Assembly: GCF_023195885.1 (NCBI RefSeq)
Contig: NZ_JALPKO010000005.1
Span: forward strand, 124,001 to 188,000
Length of the DNA stretch: 64,000 bases
Direction of reading: 5' to 3'
DNA from: Methylonatrum kenyense
Lineage (GTDB): Bacteria; Pseudomonadota; Gammaproteobacteria; Nitrococcales; Aquisalimonadaceae
Position numbers and translations under genes: made by a program. The first letter of the stretch is position 1. Each line of letters opens with the position of its first letter. Below, piece after piece: positions 29,432 to 38,453 of the stretch. The notes under the pieces are model-generated. The model did not search any database. It was not told the origin of the DNA and was given only the letters and a program-made list of their open reading frames with translations.

Positions 29432-30619
29432 CTATCGCAGGTCCTCGATCCGCGGTCGCTCCCGCACCCGAAGCTCCCAGTCTGCCCGCTCGCCGTCGCT
29501 GAGGCCCCTGAACTGAATTGTCTGCCCCGGGGCCTGCTCGGTCACCAGCCGCAGCAGATCCTGCGCGTTGTCGATTTCCTCGCCCTCGATGGCCAGAATC
29601 AGGTCACCCGGCCGCAGGCCCGCACGGTCGGCCGGTCCGCCGCGCATGATGCCGGCCACCAGCACCCCGCGAGGACGATCCAGCTGGAAGGATTCGGCGA
29701 GTTGTCGGGTCAGGTTCTGGACTTCGACGCCGGCCCAGCCACGCACCACGCGTCCGGTTTCGATAATGCTCTCCATCACGCCCTGGGCCAGCTCCGCGGG
29801 GATCGCGAAACCAATGCCGTGGGAGCCGCCGGAGCCGGAGAATATCGCGGTGTTCAGGCCGACCATGTCACCGCGGGCATTGATCAGCGCGCCGCCGGAA
29901 TTACCCGGGTTAATCGCCGCGTCGGTCTGTATGAAGTTTTCGAAGGTGGACAGGCCCAACTGGCTGCGGCCCGTCGCGCTGACGATGCCCTGGGTCACGG
30001 TCTGGCCGACCCCGAACGGGTTGCCGATGGCCAGCACCACATCGCCGACGCGGGCTTCCTCGGAGCGGCCCAGTGTGATCACCGGCAGGTCCTGCATCCG
30101 GATGCGCAACACCGCGAGGTCGGTTTCCGGATCCGTACCCACGACCTCGGCATCCGTGGAACGGCCATCGGCCAGTGCTACCTGGATTTCATCCGCGCCG
30201 TCGATGACATGGTTGTTGGTCAGGATGAAGCCACCGTCACTGACGATCACCCCCGAACCCAGGTTGGTCTCGGTCGGCTCGGGGCGCCGCCGCTCACCCT
30301 CATCGTCCTCGCCGAAGAAATGGCGGAACATCGGGTCGTCGTAAAGCGGATGATCCTGGCGGCTGATGCGCTTGCTGGTGAAGATGTTCACCACGGCCGG
30401 CGCTGCCAGGTCCACGGCGTCGGCATAGGACACCGGCCCGGCTTGCGGCCTTCCGACGGCGTCCGCCAGCCGTTCGCTGGGCGCTTCCTGGACTTCGACA
30501 ACGCGGGACGGAAAGCCGGTACCCTGCCAATCCGGGAACAGCCAGAGAATGATGGCAGCCACGACGGCACCGAGTAGAATGTAACTCAGCAGGAAGCGTG
30601 CGAGGCGACGGGCTTGCAT
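29432..30619 (-). CDS. DegS/AlgW-type periplasmic serine protease
   Basis: 395 residues. An N-terminal membrane anchor spans about 9-28 (FLLSYILLGAVVAAIILWLF), followed by a trypsin-like domain with His137 (TNNHVIDGAD), Asp167 (ETDLAVLRI) and Ser241 (INPGNSGGAL), and a single C-terminal PDZ domain at about 280-380. This architecture is that of DegS/AlgW, which cut the anti-sigma factor for sigma-E when misfolded porins bind the PDZ. An acidic insert FFGEDDEGERRRPEP lies before the protease core. Position next to hisC matches algW in Pseudomonas. No rse or muc genes are nearby. Confidence 0.92.
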   Translation of the reverse strand: MQARRLARFLLSYILLGAVVAAIILWLFPDWQGTGFPSRVVEVQEAPSERLADAVGRPQAGPVSYADAVDLAAPAVVNIFTSKRISRQDHPLYDDPMFRHFFGEDDEGERRRPEPTETNLGSGVIVSDGGFILTNNHVIDGADEIQVALADGRSTDAEVVGTDPETDLAVLRIRMQDLPVITLGRSEEARVGDVVLAIGNPFGVGQTVTQGIVSATGRSQLGLSTFENFIQTDAAINPGNSGGALINARGDMVGLNTAIFSGSGGSHGIGFAIPAELAQGVMESIIETGRVVRGWAGVEVQNLTRQLAESFQLDRPRGVLVAGIMRGGPADRAGLRPGDLILAIEGEEIDNAQDLLRLVTEQAPGQTIQFRGLSDGERADWELRVRERPRIEDLR

Positions 30620-30781
30620 GGTCGACAGTCCTGGGTTCCGAGGTTTCCACGCGGCTTGCAGAAATCATGCGTGGGCGATGCGCCCGCGCTGGACGAGAGG
30701 CCCGGCCGGCTTGAACGGCCCGAGGCCGCGGCGGCCCGAAGCATGACCGACGTGGCCTGCGGTCTGGGCTTGACGTGCCGT

Positions 30782-30801
30782 CTACCGGTCTCGACCGGTA
30801 G
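30782..30801. repeat. Perfect 8-bp inverted repeat upstream of petA
   Basis: CTACCGGT and ACCGGTAG flank CTCG. There is no T tract on either side, so a terminator is unlikely. A regulator-binding site or an RNA hairpin in a long leader are both possible. Confidence 0.5.
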
Positions 30802-30888
30802 GCCGAAACCTTAGCATGAAGCGCGTCGCCAGGCCCCATTTCCGTCGTTGGCCTTGACCGGAAACGGCGGATGTTGGATCCTTACGCG

Positions 30889-30909
30889 CCGTGTCCGCGA
30901 GGGACACGG
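30889..30909 (+). repeat. Strong hairpin in the petA leader region
   Basis: An 8-bp perfect stem CCGTGTCC/GGACACGG encloses GCGAG, about 95 bp before the petA start. No U-run follows, so it is more likely a leader structure or operator than an intrinsic terminator. Confidence 0.45.
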
Positions 30910-31004
30910 GTTGGCGCGTGTCCGCTTTACCCGGCCTTCCTTCCGAACCCGGGCCGTTCTTCGGCATCAGGCCGAAATCGCTTATATCCAAGCAGGAGTC
31001 CCAG

Positions 31005-31598
31005 ATGAATCAGGATGGCGCAGACAAGAGCAGACGCCGCTTCCTGACCGCAGCAACAGGTGTGGTCGGTGGTGTAGGTGCAGCCTTCTTGGCGGTCCCG
31101 TTTCTTTCGTACTGGAATCCGAGTGCCCGCGCCCAGGCCGCCGGCGCACCGGTGGAAGTCGATATTTCGCAGTTGGAACCGGGCCAGTTGATCAACGTCA
31201 AGTGGCGGGGTAATCCGGTGTGGGTGTTCAAGCGCACCGACGAGAACGTGAGCGATCTGGAAAAGCTTGATGGCCTGTTGCGCGATCCGGATTCGGATCA
31301 GCCACAGCAGCCGGAGTACGCGCAGAACAAGCACCGCTCGATCAAGCCGGAGATCATGGTCATGGTGGGCCTGTGTACCCACCTGGGCTGTTCGCCGCTG
31401 TTCCGGCCCGATGAGCGGCCGGCCGGCATCGAGCGGGAATGGCTCGGTGGCTTCTTCTGCCCCTGCCATGGTTCCTACTTCGACCTGGCCGGCCGGGTGT
31501 ACTCGGGGGTGCCGGCACCGCTGAACCTGGAAGTGCCGCCGTATCATTTCATTGATGACAACACGGTGCTCATCGGCGAAGACGAGGGAGATGTCTAA
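31005..31598 (+). CDS. petA: Ubiquinol-cytochrome c reductase iron-sulfur (Rieske) subunit
   Basis: 197 residues from the ATG preceded by AGCAGGAGTCCCAG; longer readings lack support. The N-terminus has a twin-arginine-like SRRRFLTA followed by a membrane helix at 17-36. The 2Fe-2S cluster ligands are Cys124 and His126 in CTHLGC, and Cys152 and His155 in CPCHGS, with the disulfide cysteines Cys129 and Cys154. It passes electrons from ubiquinol to cytochrome c1. It starts the petABC operon with zero spacing to petB. Confidence 0.97.
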   Translation: MNQDGADKSRRRFLTAATGVVGGVGAAFLAVPFLSYWNPSARAQAAGAPVEVDISQLEPGQLINVKWRGNPVWVFKRTDENVSDLEKLDGLLRDPDSDQPQQPEYAQNKHRSIKPEIMVMVGLCTHLGCSPLFRPDERPAGIEREWLGGFFCPCHGSYFDLAGRVYSGVPAPLNLEVPPYHFIDDNTVLIGEDEGDV

Positions 31599-32840
31599 AT
31601 GAGCGAGACCAGAGGCAGCAGCGGTGGCCTGATGGGCTGGGTGGACGAGCGCTTCCCGGCGACCAAGATGTGGAATGAGCACGTCGGTCAGTACTACGCA
31701 CCGAAAAACTTCAATTTCTGGTACTACTTCGGTTCCCTGGCGCTGGTGGTCCTTGTGATCCAGATCCTCTCCGGCATCTGGCTGACCATGAACTACCAGC
31801 CCTCCGCCGACCGCGCCTTCGAGTCGGTGGAGTACATCATGCGGGACGTGGACTGGGGCTGGTTGATCCGCTACATCCACACCACTGGTGCCTCGGCGTT
31901 CTTCGTCGTGGTCTATCTGCACATGGCGCGGGCGCTGCTGTACGGCTCCTACCAGAAGCCGCGGGAACTGCTCTGGGTGTTCGGCGTTTTGATCTATGTC
32001 TCGCTGATGGCCGAGGCATTCTTCGGCTACATGCTGCCCTGGGGGCAGATGTCCTTCTGGGGCGCCCAGGTCATTATCTCCCTGTTTGGTGCGATCCCGG
32101 TCATCGGTGACCAGCTGGCGCTTTGGATACGCGGTGACTACGTGATCTCGGAGATCACGCTCAACCGCTTCTTTGCGCTGCATGTGATCGGCCTGCCGCT
32201 GGTCATCATCGGCCTGGTTGTGGCGCACATCCTGGCGCTGCACGAAGTCGGGTCGAACAACCCGGACGGGATCGAGATCAAGAAGAACAAGGATGCCAAT
32301 GGCAACCCGAAGGACGGCATTCCGTTCCATCCGTACTATACGGTGAAGGATACCTTCGGCCTGATCGTGTTCCTGATTTTCTTCTCGATCGTGGTGTTTT
32401 ACGTGCCGGAATTCTTCGGCCTGTTCATCGAGGCGCCGAACTTCGAGCCTGCGAATCCGCAGGTCACGCCGGACCATATCGCACCGGTCTGGTACTTCAC
32501 GCCGCATTACGCGATGTTGCGGGCGATTCCGGACAGCTTTGGCGGGGTCGTGGTCATGGGTGCCGCAGTGGCGATCCTGTTCTTCCTGCCCTGGCTTGAC
32601 CGGGGCCGGGTGCGCTCGATCCGCTATCGTGGCCTGGGCTTCAAGGTTGCCGTGATACTGTTCTTCATCAGCTTCGTCGTGCTGGGTTATCTCGGCCTGC
32701 AGCCGGCGACCGGCCTGTATACGATACTGGCGCGAATCTTTACTGCCATCTATTTCGGCTTCTTCGTGTTCCTCTGGGTTTACACCTATTTCGGGCTCGA
32801 GAAGACCAAGCCGGTACCGGAAAGGGTGACAATGCCATGA
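31599..32840 (+). CDS. petB: Cytochrome b of the bc1 complex
   Basis: 413 residues with about eight membrane helices. Likely haem ligands are His94 and His108 in one helix and His195 and His210 in another. The Qo-site motif is PVWY (296-299) instead of the common PEWY, a variant described in beta- and gammaproteobacteria. A hydrophilic loop NNPDGIEIKKNKDANGNPKDG at 220-240 separates helices. Start follows the petA stop directly and the end overlaps petC by 4 nt. Confidence 0.97.
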   Translation: MSETRGSSGGLMGWVDERFPATKMWNEHVGQYYAPKNFNFWYYFGSLALVVLVIQILSGIWLTMNYQPSADRAFESVEYIMRDVDWGWLIRYIHTTGASAFFVVVYLHMARALLYGSYQKPRELLWVFGVLIYVSLMAEAFFGYMLPWGQMSFWGAQVIISLFGAIPVIGDQLALWIRGDYVISEITLNRFFALHVIGLPLVIIGLVVAHILALHEVGSNNPDGIEIKKNKDANGNPKDGIPFHPYYTVKDTFGLIVFLIFFSIVVFYVPEFFGLFIEAPNFEPANPQVTPDHIAPVWYFTPHYAMLRAIPDSFGGVVVMGAAVAILFFLPWLDRGRVRSIRYRGLGFKVAVILFFISFVVLGYLGLQPATGLYTILARIFTAIYFGFFVFLWVYTYFGLEKTKPVPERVTMP

Positions 32841-33565
32841 AGAAATACCTGATGATCCTGACGCTTGTCCTGGTGCCGGCATTCGCCGTCGGCGCGGCAC
32901 CGGTGAATGGCAAGCTGAGTGCGGACGTGGACCCCCATGACAAGGAGTCCCTGCAGCGTGGTGCGCAGGCCTTTGCCAACTATTGCATGGCCTGCCACCA
33001 GGCCGAGTTGATGCGGTACAACCGCGTCGCCCGCGACCTGGGGTTCAGCGATGAGGATGTCGAGGAGTTCCTGATCTTCACGCCGGGAACCCTGGCGGTC
33101 GATGTCATGCGCAACGCCATGCGCCAGGAGGACTCCCAAGACTGGTTCGGTGCCCCGGCGCCGGACTTGACCATGACCGCACGTCGGCATGGTCCGGACT
33201 GGGTGTACACTTTCCTCAACAGCTTTTACAAGGACGAGAATCAGCCGTTCGGGGTCAACAATCTGGTGATCTCCGGCGTGTCCATGCCGCACGTGTTGCA
33301 GGAGCTGCAGGGCTTGCCAGAGCCGGTTTACGAGGACGTGGATGGCCAGGAGCGGCTCGTCGGCCTGGAACTCAACCAGGCGGGGATGATGAGTCCCGCC
33401 GAGTACCGCCGCTTCACCCGTGACCTGACCAATTTCATGGATTACATCGCCGAACCGGTAAAGGCGGAGCGGCAGCGCCTCGGGGTATACGTGATCGGCT
33501 TTCTGCTGATCCTGCTGGTGCTGACGTATCTGCTGAAAAAGGAATTCTGGAGAGATGTTCACTGA
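32837..33565 (+). CDS. petC: Cytochrome c1 of the bc1 complex
   Basis: 242 residues with a signal peptide (MKKYLMILTLVLVPAFAVGAAP) and a CXXCH haem site CMACH at 50-54. A C-terminal membrane anchor is at about 213-234 (GVYVIGFLLILLVLTYLLK). The protein transfers electrons from the Rieske centre to soluble cytochromes. The ATG overlaps the petB stop. A strong hairpin follows the gene. Confidence 0.96.
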   Translation: MKKYLMILTLVLVPAFAVGAAPVNGKLSADVDPHDKESLQRGAQAFANYCMACHQAELMRYNRVARDLGFSDEDVEEFLIFTPGTLAVDVMRNAMRQEDSQDWFGAPAPDLTMTARRHGPDWVYTFLNSFYKDENQPFGVNNLVISGVSMPHVLQELQGLPEPVYEDVDGQERLVGLELNQAGMMSPAEYRRFTRDLTNFMDYIAEPVKAERQRLGVYVIGFLLILLVLTYLLKKEFWRDVH

Positions 33566-33586
33566 GCCTTGAACGCTCGGAACGGC

Positions 33587-33627
33587 GGCCGGGTCCGGCA
33601 TCGTCCGGGCCCGGCCGTCCGTCTTTC
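33587..33627 (+). terminator. Probable intrinsic terminator after petC
   Basis: GGCCGGGTCCGG (33587-33598) pairs with CCGGGCCCGGCC (33605-33616), 12 bp with one G-T wobble and a 6-nt loop, then GTCCGTCTTTCCT. The T tract is weak but the stem is very stable. It separates petABC from sspAB. Confidence 0.65.
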
Positions 33628-33746
33628 CTGCCTATGAACGCATTGCCTGAACCCACAAGCGGCGCGCCGCGCCGGGACTGGTTCCCGTCGGCGCCCGCGA
33701 CGCCCTCAGCGTCGACCCACTCTCCGACCCGACTAGGGAGCGCCTG

Positions 33747-34370
33747 ATGGCTGCTGTGAATAAACGTTCCATCATGACCCTGTTTTCCGGTGCGAGCTGT
33801 CCGTACAGCCACCGTGTCCGGTTCGTCCTTGCCGAGAAGGGCATCACCGTCGAGATCCATTCGGTGGATATGGACGCGATGCCGGAGGATCTGATTGACC
33901 TGAATCCCTATGGCGGGGTGCCGACACTCGTCGACCGTGACCTGTCCTTGTACGATACGCGGACCATCGTCGAATACCTGGACGAGCGCTTCCCGCACCC
34001 GCCGTTGATGCCCATCGACCCGGTTTCCCGGGCCAAGGCGCGGCTGGCCCTGCACCGGATCGAAAACGACTGGTACTCGGTGCTGCACGCGCTGGACAAC
34101 ACCTCTGGTGCCGGCCTGACCAAACACCGCAAGGTGCTTCGTGAAAGCCTGATCGCCAGCGATGAACTGTTTGCACAGGCGGAATTCTTCCTCAATGAGG
34201 AGCTGTCGGTAATGGACTGCGCGCTGGCTCCCCTGCTTTGGCGGCTGCCCCGTTACGGCATCGATCTGGGTGACAAGGCGCCGGCCCTGACCGCCTACGC
34301 GGAACGACTGTTCGCCCGGCCATCGTTTCAGGAGAGCCTGAGCGATGTCGAGCGGACCATGCGGGTCTAG
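33747..34370 (+). CDS. sspA: Stringent starvation protein A
   Basis: 207 residues of the glutathione S-transferase fold. SspA associates with RNA polymerase and affects stationary-phase and acid-tolerance genes; it lacks GST activity. The N-terminal thioredoxin-like part contains LFSGASCPYSHRVRFVLAEKGI at about 11-32, and the SspA-typical NPYGGVPTLVDRDL is near residue 52. It follows petC (as in Pseudomonas and Neisseria) after a 181-bp gap and is directly coupled to sspB. Confidence 0.95.
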   Translation: MAAVNKRSIMTLFSGASCPYSHRVRFVLAEKGITVEIHSVDMDAMPEDLIDLNPYGGVPTLVDRDLSLYDTRTIVEYLDERFPHPPLMPIDPVSRAKARLALHRIENDWYSVLHALDNTSGAGLTKHRKVLRESLIASDELFAQAEFFLNEELSVMDCALAPLLWRLPRYGIDLGDKAPALTAYAERLFARPSFQESLSDVERTMRV

Positions 34371-34372
34371 TC

Positions 34373-34789
34373 ATGTCTGTCAGTCAGGGCATGACATCGA
34401 GCCGGCCGTACCTGATTCGGGCGCTGTATGACTGGATCGTGGATAACGGCCTGACCCCGTACCTGCTGGTCGATGCCGAGCACGCCGAGTTGCAGGCACC
34501 GTTGGAGTACGTGGAGAACGGCCGGCTGGTACTCAACATCTCGCCGCGTGCCGTACGCGATCTCGATCTGGGCATGGAGGCGGTTTTCTTCAACGGGCGT
34601 TTTGGCGGTGAGCCGCGGGACGTCTGGGTGCCGACACCTGCCGTGTCGGCCATCTACGCGCGGGAAAACGGGCAGGGCATGCTGTTCAGCGATTCCGACG
34701 ACGCCCCTCCGCCTCCAGGCGGCGGCCCCTCCGATGGCGAGGGCAAGGGTGACAATGACAGCCGTCCGCACCTGCGGGTCGTGAAATAG
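34373..34789 (+). CDS. sspB: ClpXP protease specificity-enhancing factor SspB
   Basis: 138 residues. SspB tethers ssrA-tagged proteins to ClpXP. The N-terminal substrate-binding domain has SSRPYLIRALYDWIVDNGLTPYL near 9-31. A disordered proline- and glycine-rich linker leads to the C-terminal ClpX-binding motif, here ending RPHLRVVK (131-138), which matches the E. coli XB motif. It begins 2 nt after the sspA stop. Its stop is followed by a 30-bp dispersed repeat. Confidence 0.96.
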   Translation: MSVSQGMTSSRPYLIRALYDWIVDNGLTPYLLVDAEHAELQAPLEYVENGRLVLNISPRAVRDLDLGMEAVFFNGRFGGEPRDVWVPTPAVSAIYARENGQGMLFSDSDDAPPPPGGGPSDGEGKGDNDSRPHLRVVK

Positions 34790-34801
34790 CGGCGAAGCTG
34801 G

Positions 34802-34831
34802 AGACGCGGGAATAGATCAGTGTTTCCCTAG
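34802..34831 (-). repeat. 30-bp dispersed repeat, copy 2
   Basis: Identical over 30 bp to the reverse complement of 18535-18564. It fills most of the 38-bp gap between convergent sspB and dolP and includes the dolP stop codon (34828-34830). The inner GGGAA/TTCCC arms could form a weak hairpin. Flanks differ from copy 1. Confidence 0.8.
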
Positions 34832-35418
34832 TCCCGGTAGTCGAACAGCCGGACCACCTCGCGGACGCCGGAAATGCGCCTCACCGATTCGGTGATCGCA
34901 TCGGCCTCCTCCCGCGTTACCGAACCCAGCAGATACAGGCGGCGCCGCTCCGCGCGCACGACCACGCGGCGATGGTCGAACCCCTCGGGTTCGCGCAACA
35001 TGCGGATCCGGGTCCTGGCGCTGCTCTGCATGACATTGTCGCGACTGCGGGCCATGACCGAACTCAGGTCGGCGACCACCAGTTCGTTGTGCACCCGCTG
35101 AACGCCGTCCTGCGACTCCGCGAAGCGGGCCAGCCCACGTCCCGGTTCCCGCGAGCGAACCTCGCCGGTGAGCAGCACCACACCATTGAACACCGTGACG
35201 TTGATGTGGGAGCGGTCCTGCAGTTCCCGGTCGTTCAGGATATGGCCGATGATGCGGCCCCGCAGCCGTTGGTCATCAATGCTGTCGGCAAAGTTGCGGC
35301 TGCCATCGGCGGTTTCACGGTCATCACGGACCTCGTCCACCCGGGACGGTGCGCAGCCGGCGGCAAGGGCCAGCGCGACGAACAGCAGCAGGGCCTGCGC
35401 CGGCAGCAGCGTCCGCAC
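34828..35418 (-). CDS. dolP: BON-domain outer-membrane lipoprotein DolP
   Basis: 196 residues with a lipoprotein signal and lipobox LAAGC (Cys22). Two BON domains follow, about 48-115 and 125-192; HINVTVFNGVVLLTGEV and RLYLLGSVTREEADAITESVRRISGV are typical strands and helices. DolP (YraP) supports outer-membrane integrity and BAM function. It is last in lpoA-yraN-diaA-dolP, as in E. coli, starting 3 nt after diaA. The stop codon lies inside the 30-bp repeat. Confidence 0.93.
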   Translation of the reverse strand: MRTLLPAQALLLFVALALAAGCAPSRVDEVRDDRETADGSRNFADSIDDQRLRGRIIGHILNDRELQDRSHINVTVFNGVVLLTGEVRSREPGRGLARFAESQDGVQRVHNELVVADLSSVMARSRDNVMQSSARTRIRMLREPEGFDHRRVVVRAERRRLYLLGSVTREEADAITESVRRISGVREVVRLFDYRD

Positions 35419-35421
35419 TGT

Positions 35422-36138
<717 letters not shown>

Positions 36139-36498
36139 TCACGCGCCGAACGCGTTCCTGATCCAGTCCGGTTCGGCGGTGCGTCCCAGGCTGATGACAT
36201 CGAAACGACAGGGCCGATCCGGATTGCCGTGCCGCTGCAACCAGAGCTGGGCCGCGCGAATCACCCGTGCCTGCTTGCGGCTGTCGATGGAGGCGGCGCC
36301 ATCGGCCCAGGCGCCGGCGCCACGATACCGGACCTCGACAAAGACCAGGGTCTCGCCATCCTGCATGACCAGATCAAGCTCGCCGCAACGTGCTTGCCAG
36401 TTTTCGTCGAGCAGCCGCATGCCAGCCTTTTCCAGGAAGCGGCGCGCCGTTCGTTCGGCACTTCGACCCCGCCGCCGCTTGCTCTGTCCATCACTCAT
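36139..36498 (-). CDS. yraN: UPF0102 protein YraN (endonuclease-like)
   Basis: 119 residues. The fold resembles Holliday-junction resolvases: GRSAERTARRFLEKAGMRLLDENWQARCGELDLVMQDGETLVFVEVRYR contains the conserved Glu, Asp and the VEVRxR motif of a PD-(D/E)XK-type site. Its biological role is not settled. Its start overlaps the lpoA stop by 4 nt; a 126-bp gap without a recognisable gene separates it from diaA. Confidence 0.92.
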   Translation of the reverse strand: MSDGQSKRRRGRSAERTARRFLEKAGMRLLDENWQARCGELDLVMQDGETLVFVEVRYRGAGAWADGAASIDSRKQARVIRAAQLWLQRHGNPDRPCRFDVISLGRTAEPDWIRNAFGA

Positions 36499-38333
36499 TC
36501 CGAGGCGCCGTTATCGCTCCCGAGGCGACGGACACCGCGATCCGTGAATTGTGCCGGAACCAGGCCGCGCACAATCTCGCCATCGTCACTCACGCGGAGC
36601 AGCCCGGTTGCTCCCTCCAGTTCCTGCATTGCGCCATCGGCCGCCTGGCGGAGGCGCGGAATCAGGCGGTAGGTGTCCAGGCCCATGCCGACCAAGCGCG
36701 CCTGCTCACGCAGTTGATCGTCCCAGTGGCGGGCGAGCTCAGTGCGTCTCGGACTCGGACCGGTGTCCCCAACCATCCATGGCGCATCCATGAACACCAG
36801 GCCCTTGATGTCATCGTCGCGGCGATCGCGGTTGCCGGTGTAGACATGCGAGGTGGCAATGACCGGCAGATTCTCGCCGTGGTGGAAGCGAATCTGCGGC
36901 ATGATCAGGCGCGCATTGTCGGGGAAGGCGCCAAGGAACAGCAGGTCCGCATCCTTGCGCATTTCGGCGCGATCACTGCCGCGACTGCCGGTTACACCGA
37001 GCAAGCGCCGCAGCGTATTGGCGTGGTCACGTTCGCCGCTGGTGTATGTTTCGCGCGCCACGACCCGTCCACCCCCCTGTTCGAAGGCTTCGGTGAAGGC
37101 GGCGTTGACTCGCCGTCCCCAGTCGTCCATCGGCACGAACACCAGTGCCTCACGGAAGCCACGCTCGGCAGCGAAGCGGCCGGCGGCTGCCGCGTCATGT
37201 TCCGGCATCAGGCCGAAGCGGAACAGGTTGCGTGGTACCTCGGTGCCCCGCGGCACGCCGTTCAGGGCCAGCAGCGGCACCGGCAGATCGCCGCCGAGGA
37301 CCACGGTTTCAACGTCGTCCCGGGTCAATGGCCCGATCACCAGTTCGGCGCCGTCGGAAACCGCCCGCTCGTAGGCGTCACGGGGCTTCACCCCGTGCTC
37401 GCCGACGTCGACGAAACGCAGTTGCGGGCGCTCGGTACCATTGCCGGTATCACTGAAATGCGCGGCAAGCATGCCGTCGCGAACGGCGCGGCCGGCATCC
37501 GCCAGACTGCCACTCAGTGGCAGCAGTACCGCCACCCGTCCGGCTGCCACCCGGGTGCGATCGATATCGTCCCGCACCTCCGCCAGGATCTGTTCGCCGG
37601 CCGGATGCCCCTCATAGCGCTCGGCCCATTGTTCCAGCTGTTGCCGTAGCCGTTCCCGGTCGAAACGGTGGCTGCGGGCGAAGAAGGCCAATTCGACCCA
37701 TCCGCCGAACACATCCGGTGGCGGCGGCATGATCTCCTGCAGTTCGTTCATGGGTACCTGCATCAGATCCTGCCAGAGTGCCTCGCGATTGCGTTCGCGA
37801 TCGGCGGCGATGCGCAATTCCTCCTCCAGCTCGCTACGCACTTCGGCGCTTTCCAGGTGGCGGCCAAGCGCCGCCAGGGCCTCGGCCTGAACCTGCATCA
37901 ACTGGCGCCGGGCACCCGGCTCGCCGGGAAGCCGCGGTTCGACCCGTTCCAGGGCAGCTTCCGGTTCCTCGTCCAGTAACGCCATACGCCCACGCAGCGC
38001 CGCATCGAGGTCGTCCACCAACTCGTCCGGATCATCCAGCCGCGCCGACTCCAGGCGCTCCGCAGCCTCGTCCCGCTGGTCCTGCAACAGCAGCACCTCG
38101 GCGGCCCGCAGATTCAGCAGGGCGCGGGACCGTTCGTCTTCGGTGTCCGCCAGCGCTTCATCGTAGAGCGCCAGGGCCTGATCCAGATCGCCGCGGGCGC
38201 GGGCATCGGCGGCCAGCTCGGCCACCTCCGGCTCCGGATCGGGCGGCGGTGTGGTCTCGCAGGCAGCGAGGGCCAGGATGCAAGCGGCGAGCGCCAGCAG
38301 GCGGATTACGGTGACAGTGCTTGTGGCTTGCAT
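36495..38333 (-). CDS. lpoA: Penicillin-binding protein activator LpoA
   Basis: 612 residues with a lipoprotein signal ending at Cys25 (ALAACETTPP). LpoA is an outer-membrane lipoprotein that reaches through the peptidoglycan to stimulate PBP1a. The N-terminal part is TPR-like (alanine- and leucine-rich helices with AL.LYDEAL repeats), and the C-terminal part, from about residue 265 (RVAVLLPLSGSLADAGRAVRDGM), has a periplasmic-binding-protein fold. It is divergent from rsmI, as in E. coli. Confidence 0.93.
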   Translation of the reverse strand: MQATSTVTVIRLLALAACILALAACETTPPPDPEPEVAELAADARARGDLDQALALYDEALADTEDERSRALLNLRAAEVLLLQDQRDEAAERLESARLDDPDELVDDLDAALRGRMALLDEEPEAALERVEPRLPGEPGARRQLMQVQAEALAALGRHLESAEVRSELEEELRIAADRERNREALWQDLMQVPMNELQEIMPPPPDVFGGWVELAFFARSHRFDRERLRQQLEQWAERYEGHPAGEQILAEVRDDIDRTRVAAGRVAVLLPLSGSLADAGRAVRDGMLAAHFSDTGNGTERPQLRFVDVGEHGVKPRDAYERAVSDGAELVIGPLTRDDVETVVLGGDLPVPLLALNGVPRGTEVPRNLFRFGLMPEHDAAAAGRFAAERGFREALVFVPMDDWGRRVNAAFTEAFEQGGGRVVARETYTSGERDHANTLRRLLGVTGSRGSDRAEMRKDADLLFLGAFPDNARLIMPQIRFHHGENLPVIATSHVYTGNRDRRDDDIKGLVFMDAPWMVGDTGPSPRRTELARHWDDQLREQARLVGMGLDTYRLIPRLRQAADGAMQELEGATGLLRVSDDGEIVRGLVPAQFTDRGVRRLGSDNGASE

Positions 38334-38453
38334 GGCAGGCAGGAATCCCTGATGTTGAGCGGCGGCGCGCGCGGGCGCGCAGTCTGGTTTCTGAAGTGTA
38401 TCAACCCGCCAACGGGGATCAATTCACCGTCTGCAGGGGCGGGAGGAGAAGCC

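Larger units (their letters stand above)
30620..31004. other. 385-bp divergent intergenic region before petA
   Basis: No gene is supported. Three clear inverted repeats lie here: CTACCGGT-CTCG-ACCGGTAG (30782-30801), an 8-bp stem CCGTGTCC-GCGAG-GGACACGG (30889-30909) and TTCGGC-ATCAG-GCCGAA (30960-30976). The last lies just before the petA ribosome-binding site. I see a TTGACC at 30854 but no good -10 with correct spacing. The region must carry promoters for the protease gene (- strand) and petABC (+ strand). Confidence 0.6.

Noticed and set aside
30927-32900. A 657-codon frame on the - strand opposite petA and petB
   Set aside because: Antisense to the bc1 genes; no signal, domain or ribosome-binding site supports it.
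38352-38453. Longer rsmI start at 38352
   Set aside because: The GTG at 38454 has a strong GGAGGAG site and gives the family length; the extra 34 residues are not conserved.
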